DNA of 64,000 nucleotides from an uncultured Roseibium sp. (GTDB taxonomy: Bacteria > Pseudomonadota > Alphaproteobacteria > Rhizobiales > Stappiaceae). A program made the position numbers and the translations under genes. The stretch lies in the NCBI RefSeq assembly GCF_947494555.1, contig NZ_CANLVF010000002.1, positions 558,001-622,000 on the forward strand, in the 5' to 3' direction. The notes beneath the pieces are model-generated. The model was given only the letters and a program-made list of their open reading frames with translations. It was not told where the DNA came from and searched no databases. Position 1 is the first letter of the stretch. Each line of letters opens with the position of its first letter. Of this stretch, positions 27,164 through 35,722 are shown piece by piece.

Positions 27164-28018
27164 TCAGAAACTCAAGTGCATCTCAAACTGGCTCACGTGA
27201 TCCTCGGCGCCTGCCTTGTCGAGAAAGGCATTGGTGTTCTTTGATGCTGCATCGACATTGACGAATGTCAGATAACCGGAGCCTACGGACTTTCCCAGAG
27301 CGCTCAACAACGCACGTCCAACCCCGCGCCGCCTGTGTTCCTTGTGAACGCCAATCTGGGCCACTGACCCATCCTCGTATGAAGCGGCCCATCCGATCAG
27401 GCTGGCGTCCTGGCGCACACCCCATAGATGGATCTTGTCGTGGAGCGCAGCCAGCGCTGCGCGGCTGTTTTGCGGCGTCGGCTGCGCGTCGAAATAATTG
27501 CTTTCGTCATCCGGCAAATCTTCCAGCGTGAGCGTTTCCAGCTTCAAATTGTTCGGGTCCGGGTTGGACAATCCGCTTTTCGGCACCTTGCAGACACGCA
27601 GTCCCCTTTGGGTCTTGAAGCCGAAAGAGCGGTAAGCATTCACGGCCTTTTCGTTCGTGGTTATAACCTCCAGCTGAAGCCCGCTTGCGCCCTCTGACTT
27701 TTGTTTTTCGAGAACAGTTTCGAAAAGGGTCCTGACGATCCCCTGTCTTCTGTGCCGAGGATCCGTGCCGACAGAGATGGCATATCCCCTTCCCGCAAAG
27801 GCTGGTCTTGGCGCACTGGACAACCAGAATCCTGCGATACCCGATCCATTCATGGAGACAAATGAGTGCTCCGCCGAATAGCCACGCTGTTTCTGAAAGT
27901 CTTTGAATTTGTCAATCGTCATGCTGAGCGGCACGTCGTAGTCCGAAAATGCGGTGTTCATGGCGGCGCACAGCTCTTCGGACCCAAGGTTCCGGCAATC
28001 GGTAATCTGGTAAGTCAT
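27164..28018 (-). CDS. Two-domain GNAT N-acetyltransferase
   Basis: This protein of 284 residues starts at the ATG at 28018 with CAGGAA upstream. The first GNAT domain has an acetyl-CoA loop at GTDPRHRRQGIVRTLFETVL (about 75-95). The second has IGVHKEHRRRGVGRALLSAL (about 225-245). Both R/Q-x-x-G-x-G/A pyrophosphate-binding loops are present, so both could bind acyl-CoA. Substrate is unknown. The 205-bp gap to the next gene holds nothing I can name. Confidence 0.85.
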   Translation of the reverse strand: MTYQITDCRNLGSEELCAAMNTAFSDYDVPLSMTIDKFKDFQKQRGYSAEHSFVSMNGSGIAGFWLSSAPRPAFAGRGYAISVGTDPRHRRQGIVRTLFETVLEKQKSEGASGLQLEVITTNEKAVNAYRSFGFKTQRGLRVCKVPKSGLSNPDPNNLKLETLTLEDLPDDESNYFDAQPTPQNSRAALAALHDKIHLWGVRQDASLIGWAASYEDGSVAQIGVHKEHRRRGVGRALLSALGKSVGSGYLTFVNVDAASKNTNAFLDKAGAEDHVSQFEMHLSF

Positions 28019-28223
28019 GATTTCCTGGAAGTGTTTTGAAGGGACGCTACAGGGGTTTTCAATCAACCCGGCGCAGCGGGGTTTCGAAAAATTGGGCGGA
28101 CGCCGGGTGCAATCAGCATCCTCTTGGTACCGGCTCCCGGCCTGCTTCAGGTCGAATGCCCATCAATATCCCTTGCTGGTCTGCCCAGCTTGGAAAGGCG
28201 AAATGGCCGTCAAGAAAACTGCC

Positions 28224-28544
28224 TCAGTTAAAGCTCTCTGCAACGTCATACATAACCGGCTCGAAGCTCTTGCAAAGCCCGTGGATCCGGCGATTTCGCT
28301 CCCGCATTTCAGGTGCACGCAGCATGGCGAGAAAGTCTTCCCGTTTGCGCCACTGGGAATAGTTGGCAATGCGCGTCTGGGCGTCGTTCACATGGAGCCC
28401 CGCTCCGATAAAACCCGGCTGGTGCCGAATGAAATTTTCATAGGCATCCTTCAACTCGTCGAGGAGGTCGAAACAGGTCCCAGGTGTCATTTCAAATGTC
28501 GTGATGACTGTTTGGCAATCACTGTTGCTGGAAATCTCTGGCAT
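28224..28544 (-). CDS. Antibiotic biosynthesis monooxygenase (ABM) domain protein
   Basis: This protein of 106 residues starts at the ATG at 28544 with an excellent GGAGGAG site. It is a dimeric alpha+beta-barrel ABM fold, recognised from a VITTFEMTPGTCFDLLDEL strand-helix and HQPGFIGAGLHVNDAQTRIA plus YSQWRKREDFLAML. Such proteins include quinol/haem monooxygenases, but many have no known substrate. The acidic C-terminal half lacks further motifs. It follows the PLP enzyme gene on the same strand with a 91-bp gap and may belong to the OxyR-like regulator cluster. Confidence 0.8.
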   Translation of the reverse strand: MPEISSNSDCQTVITTFEMTPGTCFDLLDELKDAYENFIRHQPGFIGAGLHVNDAQTRIANYSQWRKREDFLAMLRAPEMRERNRRIHGLCKSFEPVMYDVAESFN

Positions 28545-28635
28545 GGTTCTCCTCCTCCAAGTCTGCCTAAAGGCTGGCATGAAATGCGGGAGGCAGCAAT
28601 ACGGAGTGTCCCTGCACCCGCCGATTTATAAGTCG

Positions 28636-29850
28636 TCAGGCCAGCGCTCCCTCCAGATCCGCAATCAGATCATCCGCATCTTCCAATCCGACCGAAAGGC
28701 GGAAAATGCCGTCACCGGCATAGTCCCTGTAGGATTGCAGTTGTACGCCCTCGAGCCTGAACGAGGTTTCCATCAAAGGCTCCGTCTCCATCCAGAAGAT
28801 AAGCGACCGATGATGCCCCAGCGAAACCGCATAGTGAATCACCTGCAGCCTGTCGATCATCTGCTGTGCGAGCAATCGTCCTTCCTGTGCGTCTCCAACC
28901 TGAAAGGCGATCATGCCTGAAAAGTTTGTCATCTGGCGCGATGCCAGTTCCGCCTGAGAGTGAGACGGAAGCCCCGGATAGACCACACGCGTGACCCGCG
29001 GATGGGTTTCGAGCCATGTTGCAACGGCAAGAGCGCCGGACTGATGCGCCTTCATTCTGAGCGGCAAGGTCGACAGTCCGCGCGCAATCAGCCAGGCGTT
29101 GAACGGCGACAGGACACCGCCGTGGTGAATTGCCGCCTCCTTGCGCATCTGTGCGATCAACGCAGATCGACCAGCGACGGCACCACCGACGGCGTCCCCG
29201 TGTCCGCCGATGTATTTCGTGATCGAATGCATGATCAGATCAACGCCAAGGCCGACCGCGTCCATGCCGAGCGGTGATGCGAAGGTCGCGTCGCAGCTGT
29301 GTAAAGCCCCTACCCCGTGCGCGAGCACCGAGACCGCGTTCAGATCCGTCAAACGCCCAATCGGATTTACGGGCGTTTCGGTGTGAATCAGCTTTGTGTT
29401 TGTCCTGAGCGCAGCTTCCAGTGCTGCAAGATCCGACATGTCGACCGTCGAGACCTCGATGCCCAGCCGAGGCAGCGTTTCACGCACAAGTTCGGCGACG
29501 CCCGCATAGGACACGTCGGAAACGATCACATGATCGCCCGTGGACAGGAAAGTCAGGAAAATCGCTGTCGCTGCGGCCATGCCCGACGCAAGGCAAAGGC
29601 AGCTTTCCGTCCCCTGGAGCGCCGCTATTTTTGCCTCAAGCATCGCGACCGAGGGGTTGTCCCAGCGGGAATAGATAAATGTGTCCCGTCCTTCTTGCAG
29701 ATCGTGGGCGGAAAAACCGGCCACCTCGCTGCTAACGAAAGTGGAACTCATATGCAAAGGCGGCGAAGAGGCACCCGTTGTCGGGTCAGGACCTTCTCCG
29801 GCATGGATTGCCGTCGTCATCGGGCCGGGCTGCCTGTTGGTCTTTTTCAT
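28636..29850 (-). CDS. Cys/Met metabolism PLP-dependent enzyme (cystathionine gamma-synthase/methionine gamma-lyase family)
   Basis: This 404-residue fold-type I PLP enzyme starts TTAIHAGEGPDPTTGASSPP. YSRWDNPSVAMLEAKIAAL and CLASGMAAATAIFLTFLSTG bind cofactor phosphate, and the PLP lysine sits in LIMHSITKYIGGHGDAVGG. FRLSVGLEDADDLIADLEGAL is the family's C-terminal signature. Whether it synthesises cystathionine or cleaves methionine/cysteine derivatives cannot be decided by eye. The LysR-type regulator gene sits 29 bp upstream on the same strand, so both may be one transcript under the OxyR-type operator. Confidence 0.9.
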   Translation of the reverse strand: MKKTNRQPGPMTTAIHAGEGPDPTTGASSPPLHMSSTFVSSEVAGFSAHDLQEGRDTFIYSRWDNPSVAMLEAKIAALQGTESCLCLASGMAAATAIFLTFLSTGDHVIVSDVSYAGVAELVRETLPRLGIEVSTVDMSDLAALEAALRTNTKLIHTETPVNPIGRLTDLNAVSVLAHGVGALHSCDATFASPLGMDAVGLGVDLIMHSITKYIGGHGDAVGGAVAGRSALIAQMRKEAAIHHGGVLSPFNAWLIARGLSTLPLRMKAHQSGALAVATWLETHPRVTRVVYPGLPSHSQAELASRQMTNFSGMIAFQVGDAQEGRLLAQQMIDRLQVIHYAVSLGHHRSLIFWMETEPLMETSFRLEGVQLQSYRDYAGDGIFRLSVGLEDADDLIADLEGALA

Positions 29851-29879
29851 TGCGGTTCCCTTCTCAAGCGAAGGGTCGT

Positions 29880-30815
29880 CTAAGTGGATGCCGCCACGAC
29901 GCCTTCGGCGCGCATATTCTTAACGGCCTCCAGAGCGAGCGAAAGCAGTTTCTCATAGTGCGCCGCCCGAGAGCTCCCGTGCCGCCACACAAGATACATG
30001 ACCCGTTGCATTTCAATGCCTTCGACCTTCTTCAGAAGGAGGTTCGGCTCCTTTTGAAATTCCGAGGCCACATAGGCAGCGGGAAACAACGCGAGCCCCA
30101 TGCCGATGGAGGCCATCTGGCGCAGCGCATCCAGGCTGGTGCCTTCATAGTCCTGCAGAAAATCCGCACCAGCGGCTCGTGCGAGCGCCTGGACATCATT
30201 GTGAAGCCGGAAACCCTGCCCCAGGGAGAGCAGCTTTTCGCCCTTGAGCAAGGCAACCGGAACGATGTCGAGGCCGGATAGCGGATGCGCGCGGGGAACG
30301 GCAAGGGAGACATCCTCGCTGCAGATCTCCCGTTCGGTGAGCTGGCCGCTCGGCGTGATGTCGGGGGATATGATGCAGTCGAGCGACCCGGCCGCCAGCC
30401 CCTCCTCCAGAAGATTGGGCCGGTCCTCGCGGATATAGAGTTCAAGATCAGGGAAATTGTGCTTCAGAATCGGCAGGAGATACGGCATGAAATATGGCCC
30501 AAATGTGGGCGAGACGCCCAGGCGGATCAATCCGCCGAGATTCGCCCGCCCAGCATGAGCTTCGGCCACAATTTCGTCCAAACTCTCAAGAGCCAGCCGC
30601 GCGAGCGGCAACAACCTTTCGCCTGCGGCCGTAAGCGTGATGTCACCGCCTCCTCGCTCCAGCAAACTGCTGCCGAGATGTTCCTCTAAGAGTTTGAATT
30701 GAGACGATAATGTTGGCTGTGAGACGTTGCATTTCTCAGCTGCTTTCCCGAAGTGCAGCGTTTCGGCCAGGGCGATAAAGTAGTCCAGCTGGCGTGGGGA
30801 CGGTCTGAATCGCAT
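29880..30815 (-). CDS. LysR-type regulator, OxyR-like but lacking redox cysteines
   Basis: This 311-residue protein has a wHTH at the N-terminus (PSPRQLDYFIALAETLHFGK, SQPTLSSQFKLLEEHLG) and a LysR substrate domain. The region GEKLLSLGQGFRLHNDVQAL, followed by AGADFLQDYEGTSLDALRQM, aligns closely, from memory, with E. coli OxyR. OxyR Cys199 and Cys208 correspond to Arg203 and Ala212, so peroxide sensing by the known disulphide is impossible. Remaining cysteines (C29, C147, C165) lie elsewhere. A four-box OxyR-type operator lies directly upstream. It probably autoregulates and controls the adjacent PLP gene and/or the divergent YdcH gene. Confidence 0.88.
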   Translation of the reverse strand: MRFRPSPRQLDYFIALAETLHFGKAAEKCNVSQPTLSSQFKLLEEHLGSSLLERGGGDITLTAAGERLLPLARLALESLDEIVAEAHAGRANLGGLIRLGVSPTFGPYFMPYLLPILKHNFPDLELYIREDRPNLLEEGLAAGSLDCIISPDITPSGQLTEREICSEDVSLAVPRAHPLSGLDIVPVALLKGEKLLSLGQGFRLHNDVQALARAAGADFLQDYEGTSLDALRQMASIGMGLALFPAAYVASEFQKEPNLLLKKVEGIEMQRVMYLVWRHGSSRAAHYEKLLSLALEAVKNMRAEGVVAAST

Positions 30816-30831
30816 CTTTGATTTCCCAATG

Positions 30832-30868
30832 ATAGATTTCCTCTATCATCATAATACAAACAATGTAT
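30832..30868. promoter_or_regulatory. OxyR-type four-box operator (ATAG-N7-CTAT-N7-ATAC-N7-GTAT)
   Basis: ATAG (30832-30835), CTAT (30843-30846), ATAC (30854-30857) and GTAT (30865-30868) are each separated by exactly 7 bp, the spacing of the OxyR tetramer consensus. The first pair is nested in a perfect 8-bp-arm palindrome (ATGATAGA/TCTATCAT, 30829-30849). The site ends 17 bp before the regulator's start and overlaps its likely promoter. The divergent YdcH-like start is about 70 bp away on the other side. Confidence 0.7.
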
Positions 30869-30939
30869 TTCTTCTATGCACCTTTCACCCCATATCTTGG
30901 TTGTCAACACAGCGACAGCCAACAGCATGGAGGTAGGCG

Positions 30940-31125
30940 ATGTACAACCGTTTGAAGTCTTTGCGCAGCCAGCACAATACGCTGGATTCCCTCATCCGCC
31001 GTGAAGAGATGCATCCCTACCCGGATTCGCAACACATTCGATCCTTGAAGAAATTCAAGCTCCGCCTGCGCGATGAGATCAGCAAGATCGAAGACAGGTT
31101 GAACGCAAATCAGTTGGCCTACTGA
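30940..31125 (+). CDS. YdcH-like DUF465 small protein
   Basis: This protein of 61 residues has GGAGG just before the ATG. It is a short helical, charged protein (YNRLKSLRSQHNTLDSLIRR, HIRSLKKFKLRLRDEISKIE) typical of DUF465, whose function is unknown. It is divergent from the OxyR-like regulator and may share its operator. A 65-residue frame and then an intrinsic terminator follow. Confidence 0.85.
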   Translation: MYNRLKSLRSQHNTLDSLIRREEMHPYPDSQHIRSLKKFKLRLRDEISKIEDRLNANQLAY

Positions 31126-31160
31126 CTGGCCGCGAACTGTCCCCTGAGAGGAATACCGAT

Positions 31161-31358
31161 ATGAACCCGTTCTGGCCCTTCATGGCCTTACCTGCAATGC
31201 AGCCGAAGTTCACCCGCCGAACACGGTTGCAGGACCTGGAAGCACGCATGTCTTCTTTCTTGTCTGAAAAGCAGGCGTCGAGCACCAGCTGCCCCAAGGT
31301 GCTCGACAATATCAAGGTCGCCAAGTCGACCGTCCAGCGTGAGATGGCCACCGGCTGA
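31161..31358 (+). CDS. Small hypothetical protein (65 aa)
   Basis: The ATG at 31161 is preceded by GAGAGGA at suitable spacing, 35 bp after the YdcH stop. The terminator at 31413 follows, so the YdcH-like gene and this one could form a bicistronic unit. The protein begins MNPFWPFMALPAMQPKFTRR and has a mixed-charge helical middle. No family is recognised and there is no signal peptide. Coding status rests on position and ribosome-binding site only. Confidence 0.5.
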   Translation: MNPFWPFMALPAMQPKFTRRTRLQDLEARMSSFLSEKQASSTSCPKVLDNIKVAKSTVQREMATG

Positions 31359-31412
31359 GAGACCGGCCGAGTTTCCACCTTCCGAGACCAGTAGTGCCAC
31401 GTCAGCTGGATC

Positions 31413-31451
31413 AACCCGTCCGCGAAGGCCCCGCGGACGGGTTCTATTTTT
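31413..31451 (+). terminator. Rho-independent terminator after the small-protein gene
   Basis: AACCCGTCCGCG (31413-31424) pairs with CGCGGACGGGTT (31432-31443), a perfect 12-bp stem with a 7-nt loop. CTATTTTTG follows. It may also serve the RND gene that ends at 31471 on the other strand. Confidence 0.85.
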
Positions 31452-31470
31452 GTCGAACGGGTCTGCCAGA

Positions 31471-34400
31471 CTACTCAGCCGGAGCTGCCAGTGCGTCCGG
31501 CGACGTCTCGACCTGCGCCTTGTCCTTCTTTGGTGGCCGTACCCTGAAAAACAAAGCGTAGAGAACCGGTGCCGCGATCAGGGTCAGGACCGTTGCAAAC
31601 GCCAGGCCTCCCATGATCGTCACTGCCATGCCGCGGAAGAATGCGTCCGAAAGAAGCGGTGCCATTCCGAGGATTGTCGTAACCGCAGCCAGCATAACCG
31701 GGCGCATACGGGAGACACTGGCCGCCACGATCGCATCGTACTTGTCGCTGCCCTCTTCAATCAGCCTGTCAATTTCCTCCAGAAGGACGATGGCGTTCTT
31801 GATCAGCATTCCGGAAAGCGACAGAAGACCCAATAGAGACATAAAGCCGAAGGGCGTATCCGTCGCCAGCAAGGCGATTGCCACCCCGTTGACCGACATG
31901 GGTACTATCAGCCAGATGATCAGAGGCTGGCGTACCGATCCGAACAGCAAAATGGAGATGATCAGCATCACCAGAAAGCCGAGCGGCAACTGTGCTCCCA
32001 GCGAGGCTTGTGCATCATTGGTGCTTTCGTATTCGCCGCCCCACTCCAGGGCATAGCCCGGTGGCAGGGCTATCGCCTCGATCTGGGGCCTCACCCTTGC
32101 GAGCGCGGCGGTCGCTGTTTCGCCTGCGGTTGTCTCCGCCTTGACTGTGAGCGTTCGCACCCGGTCCCGTCGATGGATCAATGTATCCTGCGGCTCCATC
32201 AAGAACTCGCTTACAACCTGATCGATCGGAACGTATCTGCGCTGACCTGTACTCCAGACAAGAGAATCGGAGACGCTTTCGTTGACGGAAATGCCGTCCG
32301 GTCCGGCCTTTCGGGCGACGATCGGGATACTCTCGTCCACGTCCCGATAAGACCCCACCTGAACGCCCTCCGTCGCGAACTGGAGGGAGAGAGACAGCTC
32401 TTCCCGCGTAACGCCTGAAATCCGGGATCTGTCTTCATCAAAGACCGGGCGGACGACCAGTTCGCGCTGACGCCAGTCCGTGTTGACGTCCGCCAGCTTG
32501 TTTTCCGGCGATGAGAATATGGCCTGTGCCTCGTTCCCGAGACGCTTGAGAACATTCTCGTCAGGTCCTGAAAACCGTGCTTCGATCTTGGCACCGCCGC
32601 CGGGGCCGAAAACCAGACGTTTCGTGATGATCTGTGCCGAGGGAAACTGTTCTGCGAATTTTTCCCGCAGGTCCAGCGCCAGCATGTCGATATTGTCACG
32701 GCTGTCGGTGCGGATCAGCATATGGCCATACGCGGGATTTGCGTCTTCCGGAGAGTAGGTCAGCATGAACCGGGTCGCGCCGCCGCCAGCAAAACTGGTC
32801 ACCGCCGCAACACGCTCGTCGTCCCGCACGATTTTTTCCATTTCCGTCAGATCGGCCTCCGTCGCACGGATGTCCGTGCCCTGAGGAGACCAGTAATGGA
32901 CATAGAAAATCGGCGTATTGCTGTCCGGAAAGAAGGCCTGCTTCACGTTGCCGAAGGCCATGACACAGGCAACCGTGATCCCGATCAGCGCCACGACCGT
33001 GAGCAGCCGGACATGCAGCGTGCCGATCAGGAAACCGCGGTAGATCGTGTAAATGATGCCCTTGTAGGGATCGTTTCCGTCCAAGTTGCCGGTGGCCGTT
33101 CTGAAAAAGTACTTTCCGAACAGCGGGGTAACCGTGACGGCAAAGATCCAGGACAACAACAGGGAAATTCCGATAACGGCAAACAGCGAAAACAGGAATT
33201 CTCCCGTCGCGTCGGGTGACAGTCCGATACCGGAAAACGCCATGATGCCGATGACGGTAGCCCCCAGCAGTGGCCACATCGTTTGTTTCACCACACGGCT
33301 TGCCGCCTCGATCGCCTTTTGCCCGCGTTGCATGTTGATCATCATGCCTTCGGCGACGACGATCGCGTTATCGACCAGCATGCCCATGGCAATGATCAGT
33401 GCGCCAAGCGAAATGCGCTCCATCTCGATTGTGAATATGCGCATGAACAAAACGGTTGCCATCACTGTGAGCAGAAGCACTGTGCCCACGACGACGGCAG
33501 CCCGCCACCCCATGAAGAGCGCAAGCACGCCAATCACAATCACCACCGATGCAGCCAGGTTCAAAATGAACCCGTTCACTGACGCATCGACCACGACGTT
33601 TTGTTCATAGATCGGGTGGATCTGCATGCCGACCGGCAGCAAAGCTTCAATTTCTGCAAGCTTTGCCACCACTTTGTCGCCGACCTCGACAATGTTGGTT
33701 CCATCGACCTGCGAGACACCGATCGTCACCGCCTCGTGCCCGTTGTGACGGATCAATCGACTGGGCCGCTCCGGTTCTCCGAGTTCCAGGGTCGCAATAT
33801 CGGACAGTCTGATCATGGCAGTGGAGCCAGGCCGGCCAATGACAAGATCCTCAATGCCGCGGAAGTCTTCGAAGGCCGACGGCGTCATCAGGCGGATTCG
33901 CGATTGCCCGGAAACGGCCGAACCGTTGGATTGGATTCGGTTTTCCGCATCCAGAACACCGACGATGTCGGTCATGGAAATGCCGAGACCGGCCATTTTA
34001 TCCTGATCGACATCGAGATAGATCACGTCTTCGGGTTCGCCGGCGACCTCGACCTTGCCCACTCCGGGCACTGCCAGAAGTTCGCGCCGGATTCGCTTCA
34101 CCGTGTTGCGGATGTCCCGGTTGGTGTAGCCATCAGCTGTGAATGCGTAAAACAGCCCGTAGACGTCACCGAAACTGTCATAGACCAACGGTGTACCGGC
34201 GCCGGAAGGCAGATTTCGAACCTCGTCGCCGACTTTCCGGCGCAGTTCGTCCCAGACCTGAGGCAATTCCGTCCCGTCGTAGGTCGGTTTGATCTCCACG
34301 CTGATGCGCGAAAGTCCAGGCTCCGAGACCGACCTGATCTCGTCCAGCTGCGGCATCTGCTGGATCGCGGTTTCGAGGATTTCCGTGACCTCGTTTTCCA

Positions 34401-34575
34401 CCTCCGCCGCCGTGGCGCCAGGATAGACAGTGATGACCTGAGCTTCCTTGATCGTGAAAGCCGGATCTTCAAGACGCCCCACCGTGGTCAGGCCCCAAAG
34501 GCCGCCCAGGAGCGCCATCAGAACGATCATCCATGTGTTGACCGGCTTTTCGATGGAATAACGTGCAATATCCAT
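31471..34575 (-). CDS. RND efflux inner-membrane transporter (AcrB/HAE-1 like)
   Basis: This protein of 1034 residues starts MDIARYSIEKPVNTWMIVLM. It has twelve predicted membrane segments and two large periplasmic loops. TM4 shows GMLVDNAIVVAEG, keeping the first proton-relay Asp while the second acidic position is Asn. Length is normal. It exports drugs or other amphiphiles in exchange for protons with the adaptor encoded upstream. No outer-membrane factor gene is in the operon, so a TolC-like protein must come from elsewhere. TetR control is inferred from the upstream gene. Confidence 0.93.
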   Translation of the reverse strand: MDIARYSIEKPVNTWMIVLMALLGGLWGLTTVGRLEDPAFTIKEAQVITVYPGATAAEVENEVTEILETAIQQMPQLDEIRSVSEPGLSRISVEIKPTYDGTELPQVWDELRRKVGDEVRNLPSGAGTPLVYDSFGDVYGLFYAFTADGYTNRDIRNTVKRIRRELLAVPGVGKVEVAGEPEDVIYLDVDQDKMAGLGISMTDIVGVLDAENRIQSNGSAVSGQSRIRLMTPSAFEDFRGIEDLVIGRPGSTAMIRLSDIATLELGEPERPSRLIRHNGHEAVTIGVSQVDGTNIVEVGDKVVAKLAEIEALLPVGMQIHPIYEQNVVVDASVNGFILNLAASVVIVIGVLALFMGWRAAVVVGTVLLLTVMATVLFMRIFTIEMERISLGALIIAMGMLVDNAIVVAEGMMINMQRGQKAIEAASRVVKQTMWPLLGATVIGIMAFSGIGLSPDATGEFLFSLFAVIGISLLLSWIFAVTVTPLFGKYFFRTATGNLDGNDPYKGIIYTIYRGFLIGTLHVRLLTVVALIGITVACVMAFGNVKQAFFPDSNTPIFYVHYWSPQGTDIRATEADLTEMEKIVRDDERVAAVTSFAGGGATRFMLTYSPEDANPAYGHMLIRTDSRDNIDMLALDLREKFAEQFPSAQIITKRLVFGPGGGAKIEARFSGPDENVLKRLGNEAQAIFSSPENKLADVNTDWRQRELVVRPVFDEDRSRISGVTREELSLSLQFATEGVQVGSYRDVDESIPIVARKAGPDGISVNESVSDSLVWSTGQRRYVPIDQVVSEFLMEPQDTLIHRRDRVRTLTVKAETTAGETATAALARVRPQIEAIALPPGYALEWGGEYESTNDAQASLGAQLPLGFLVMLIISILLFGSVRQPLIIWLIVPMSVNGVAIALLATDTPFGFMSLLGLLSLSGMLIKNAIVLLEEIDRLIEEGSDKYDAIVAASVSRMRPVMLAAVTTILGMAPLLSDAFFRGMAVTIMGGLAFATVLTLIAAPVLYALFFRVRPPKKDKAQVETSPDALAAPAE

Positions 34576-34608
34576 AGGACCTGATCCTTCGTGTTGCGTG
34601 ATTCAGGA

Positions 34609-35715
34609 TCAGCGCAAACGGCGCACAGTCTGGCCGTCGCTCAAATAGGCAACACCGGCCGACACAATCTCGTCGCCCGGCGCCAGGCCTTCGCGCACGG
34701 GAATGTAGTTACCCATGATGGTTCCGATCTCAACAGGCTGTTTGGAAACCGCACCCGTATCATCGGCAAACTTCCAGACGAAGGTTCCACCCTCCCCGTC
34801 AACAGCAACGGACGCGGTCGGGACAAGAAACTGCTCGCCAAGCTCGAGGCCCTCCGGAACCAGTTTGACGATCACGGAGGCCGTCATGCCCGGAAACAAT
34901 TGTTCCGCCTCCCCTCGCGGCATGGCAAGGGTGATGCGATAGGTTTGCGCGACATCGTCCACCTGGCTGGAATGTTCGCGATACTCAAGCGGGAATATCT
35001 TGTCGCCGTAGGCCGGGAATTTCGCTTCGATCGAAGACACTTCAGATTCCGTCACGCGGCCGAACAGGGCTTCCGCGACGTTGATGTCGACCTGAACCTC
35101 GGACACATCGTGCATCCGGACTATCGGGGTGCCGACACTTACCGTCGTGAAGTTGTCGACAAGACGCAGCGAGACAATGCCGTCAAACGGCGCCTCAAGC
35201 GACGTATATTCAACATTCTGGCGTGCCTCCTGGAGACGTTCGACGGCCAAATCGTGTTCATTCTTTTGTTCGTCAAAGGCCGACTGGGAAATCACCGAGC
35301 GAGCCTTGAGCGTTTCCAGCCGGTCCAGTTCCCGTTTGGCCTGGTCGAGATTGATCGTCGCTTCCCGAACCGCCCTGTCGTAGTCGGTCGTGTCCAGCTT
35401 TGCGATAAGATCGCCCTTTTTCACCTGCTGGCTTTCAAGAACCGGCAATTGGAGAAGCTTTCCGGAAACCTGGAACGACAAATCAACGGTCTGAACGGCA
35501 GCCACCCGCCCGGCGAACCGCCGCTCGATAAGGCCGATCTGGTCCGTAACCGTGAAAATCTTTGCCGGTCGAGGCGCTGCGTGCAGCTTGGCTTCCGCCT
35601 CTGCAATTGGGTTGGCGGCGTCTTCCTGGCACGCGGCCAACACACCTGCGGCGGCCAAAAACACCACCGCCCGGGCAAATGAAGCTCTTCGAATTCTCGA
35701 CATCAGGTGCTCCAT
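34609..35715 (-). CDS. RND periplasmic adaptor lipoprotein (MFP)
   Basis: This protein of 368 residues has a lipobox (AAGVLAAC-QED), so it is probably an inner-membrane lipoprotein. The biotinyl-lipoyl-like half-motif VDLSFQVSGKLLQLPVLESQ, the alpha-hairpin (about residues 95-165) and the second half-motif VEYTSLEAPFDGIVSLRLVD match HlyD/AcrA adaptors. Starts at 35721 (ATG) or 35715 (ATG) are possible. The tetR stop is within a few bases, so the regulator and pump are one operon. It links the RND pump to an outer-membrane channel. Confidence 0.92.
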   Translation of the reverse strand: MEHLMSRIRRASFARAVVFLAAAGVLAACQEDAANPIAEAEAKLHAAPRPAKIFTVTDQIGLIERRFAGRVAAVQTVDLSFQVSGKLLQLPVLESQQVKKGDLIAKLDTTDYDRAVREATINLDQAKRELDRLETLKARSVISQSAFDEQKNEHDLAVERLQEARQNVEYTSLEAPFDGIVSLRLVDNFTTVSVGTPIVRMHDVSEVQVDINVAEALFGRVTESEVSSIEAKFPAYGDKIFPLEYREHSSQVDDVAQTYRITLAMPRGEAEQLFPGMTASVIVKLVPEGLELGEQFLVPTASVAVDGEGGTFVWKFADDTGAVSKQPVEIGTIMGNYIPVREGLAPGDEIVSAGVAYLSDGQTVRRLR

Positions 35716-35722
35716 AATCATC

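Noticed and set aside
33601-34584. Antisense frame of 327 codons over the RND pump
   Set aside because: The RND protein is complete and conserved; this is a shadow frame with a His/Asp-rich artefactual composition.
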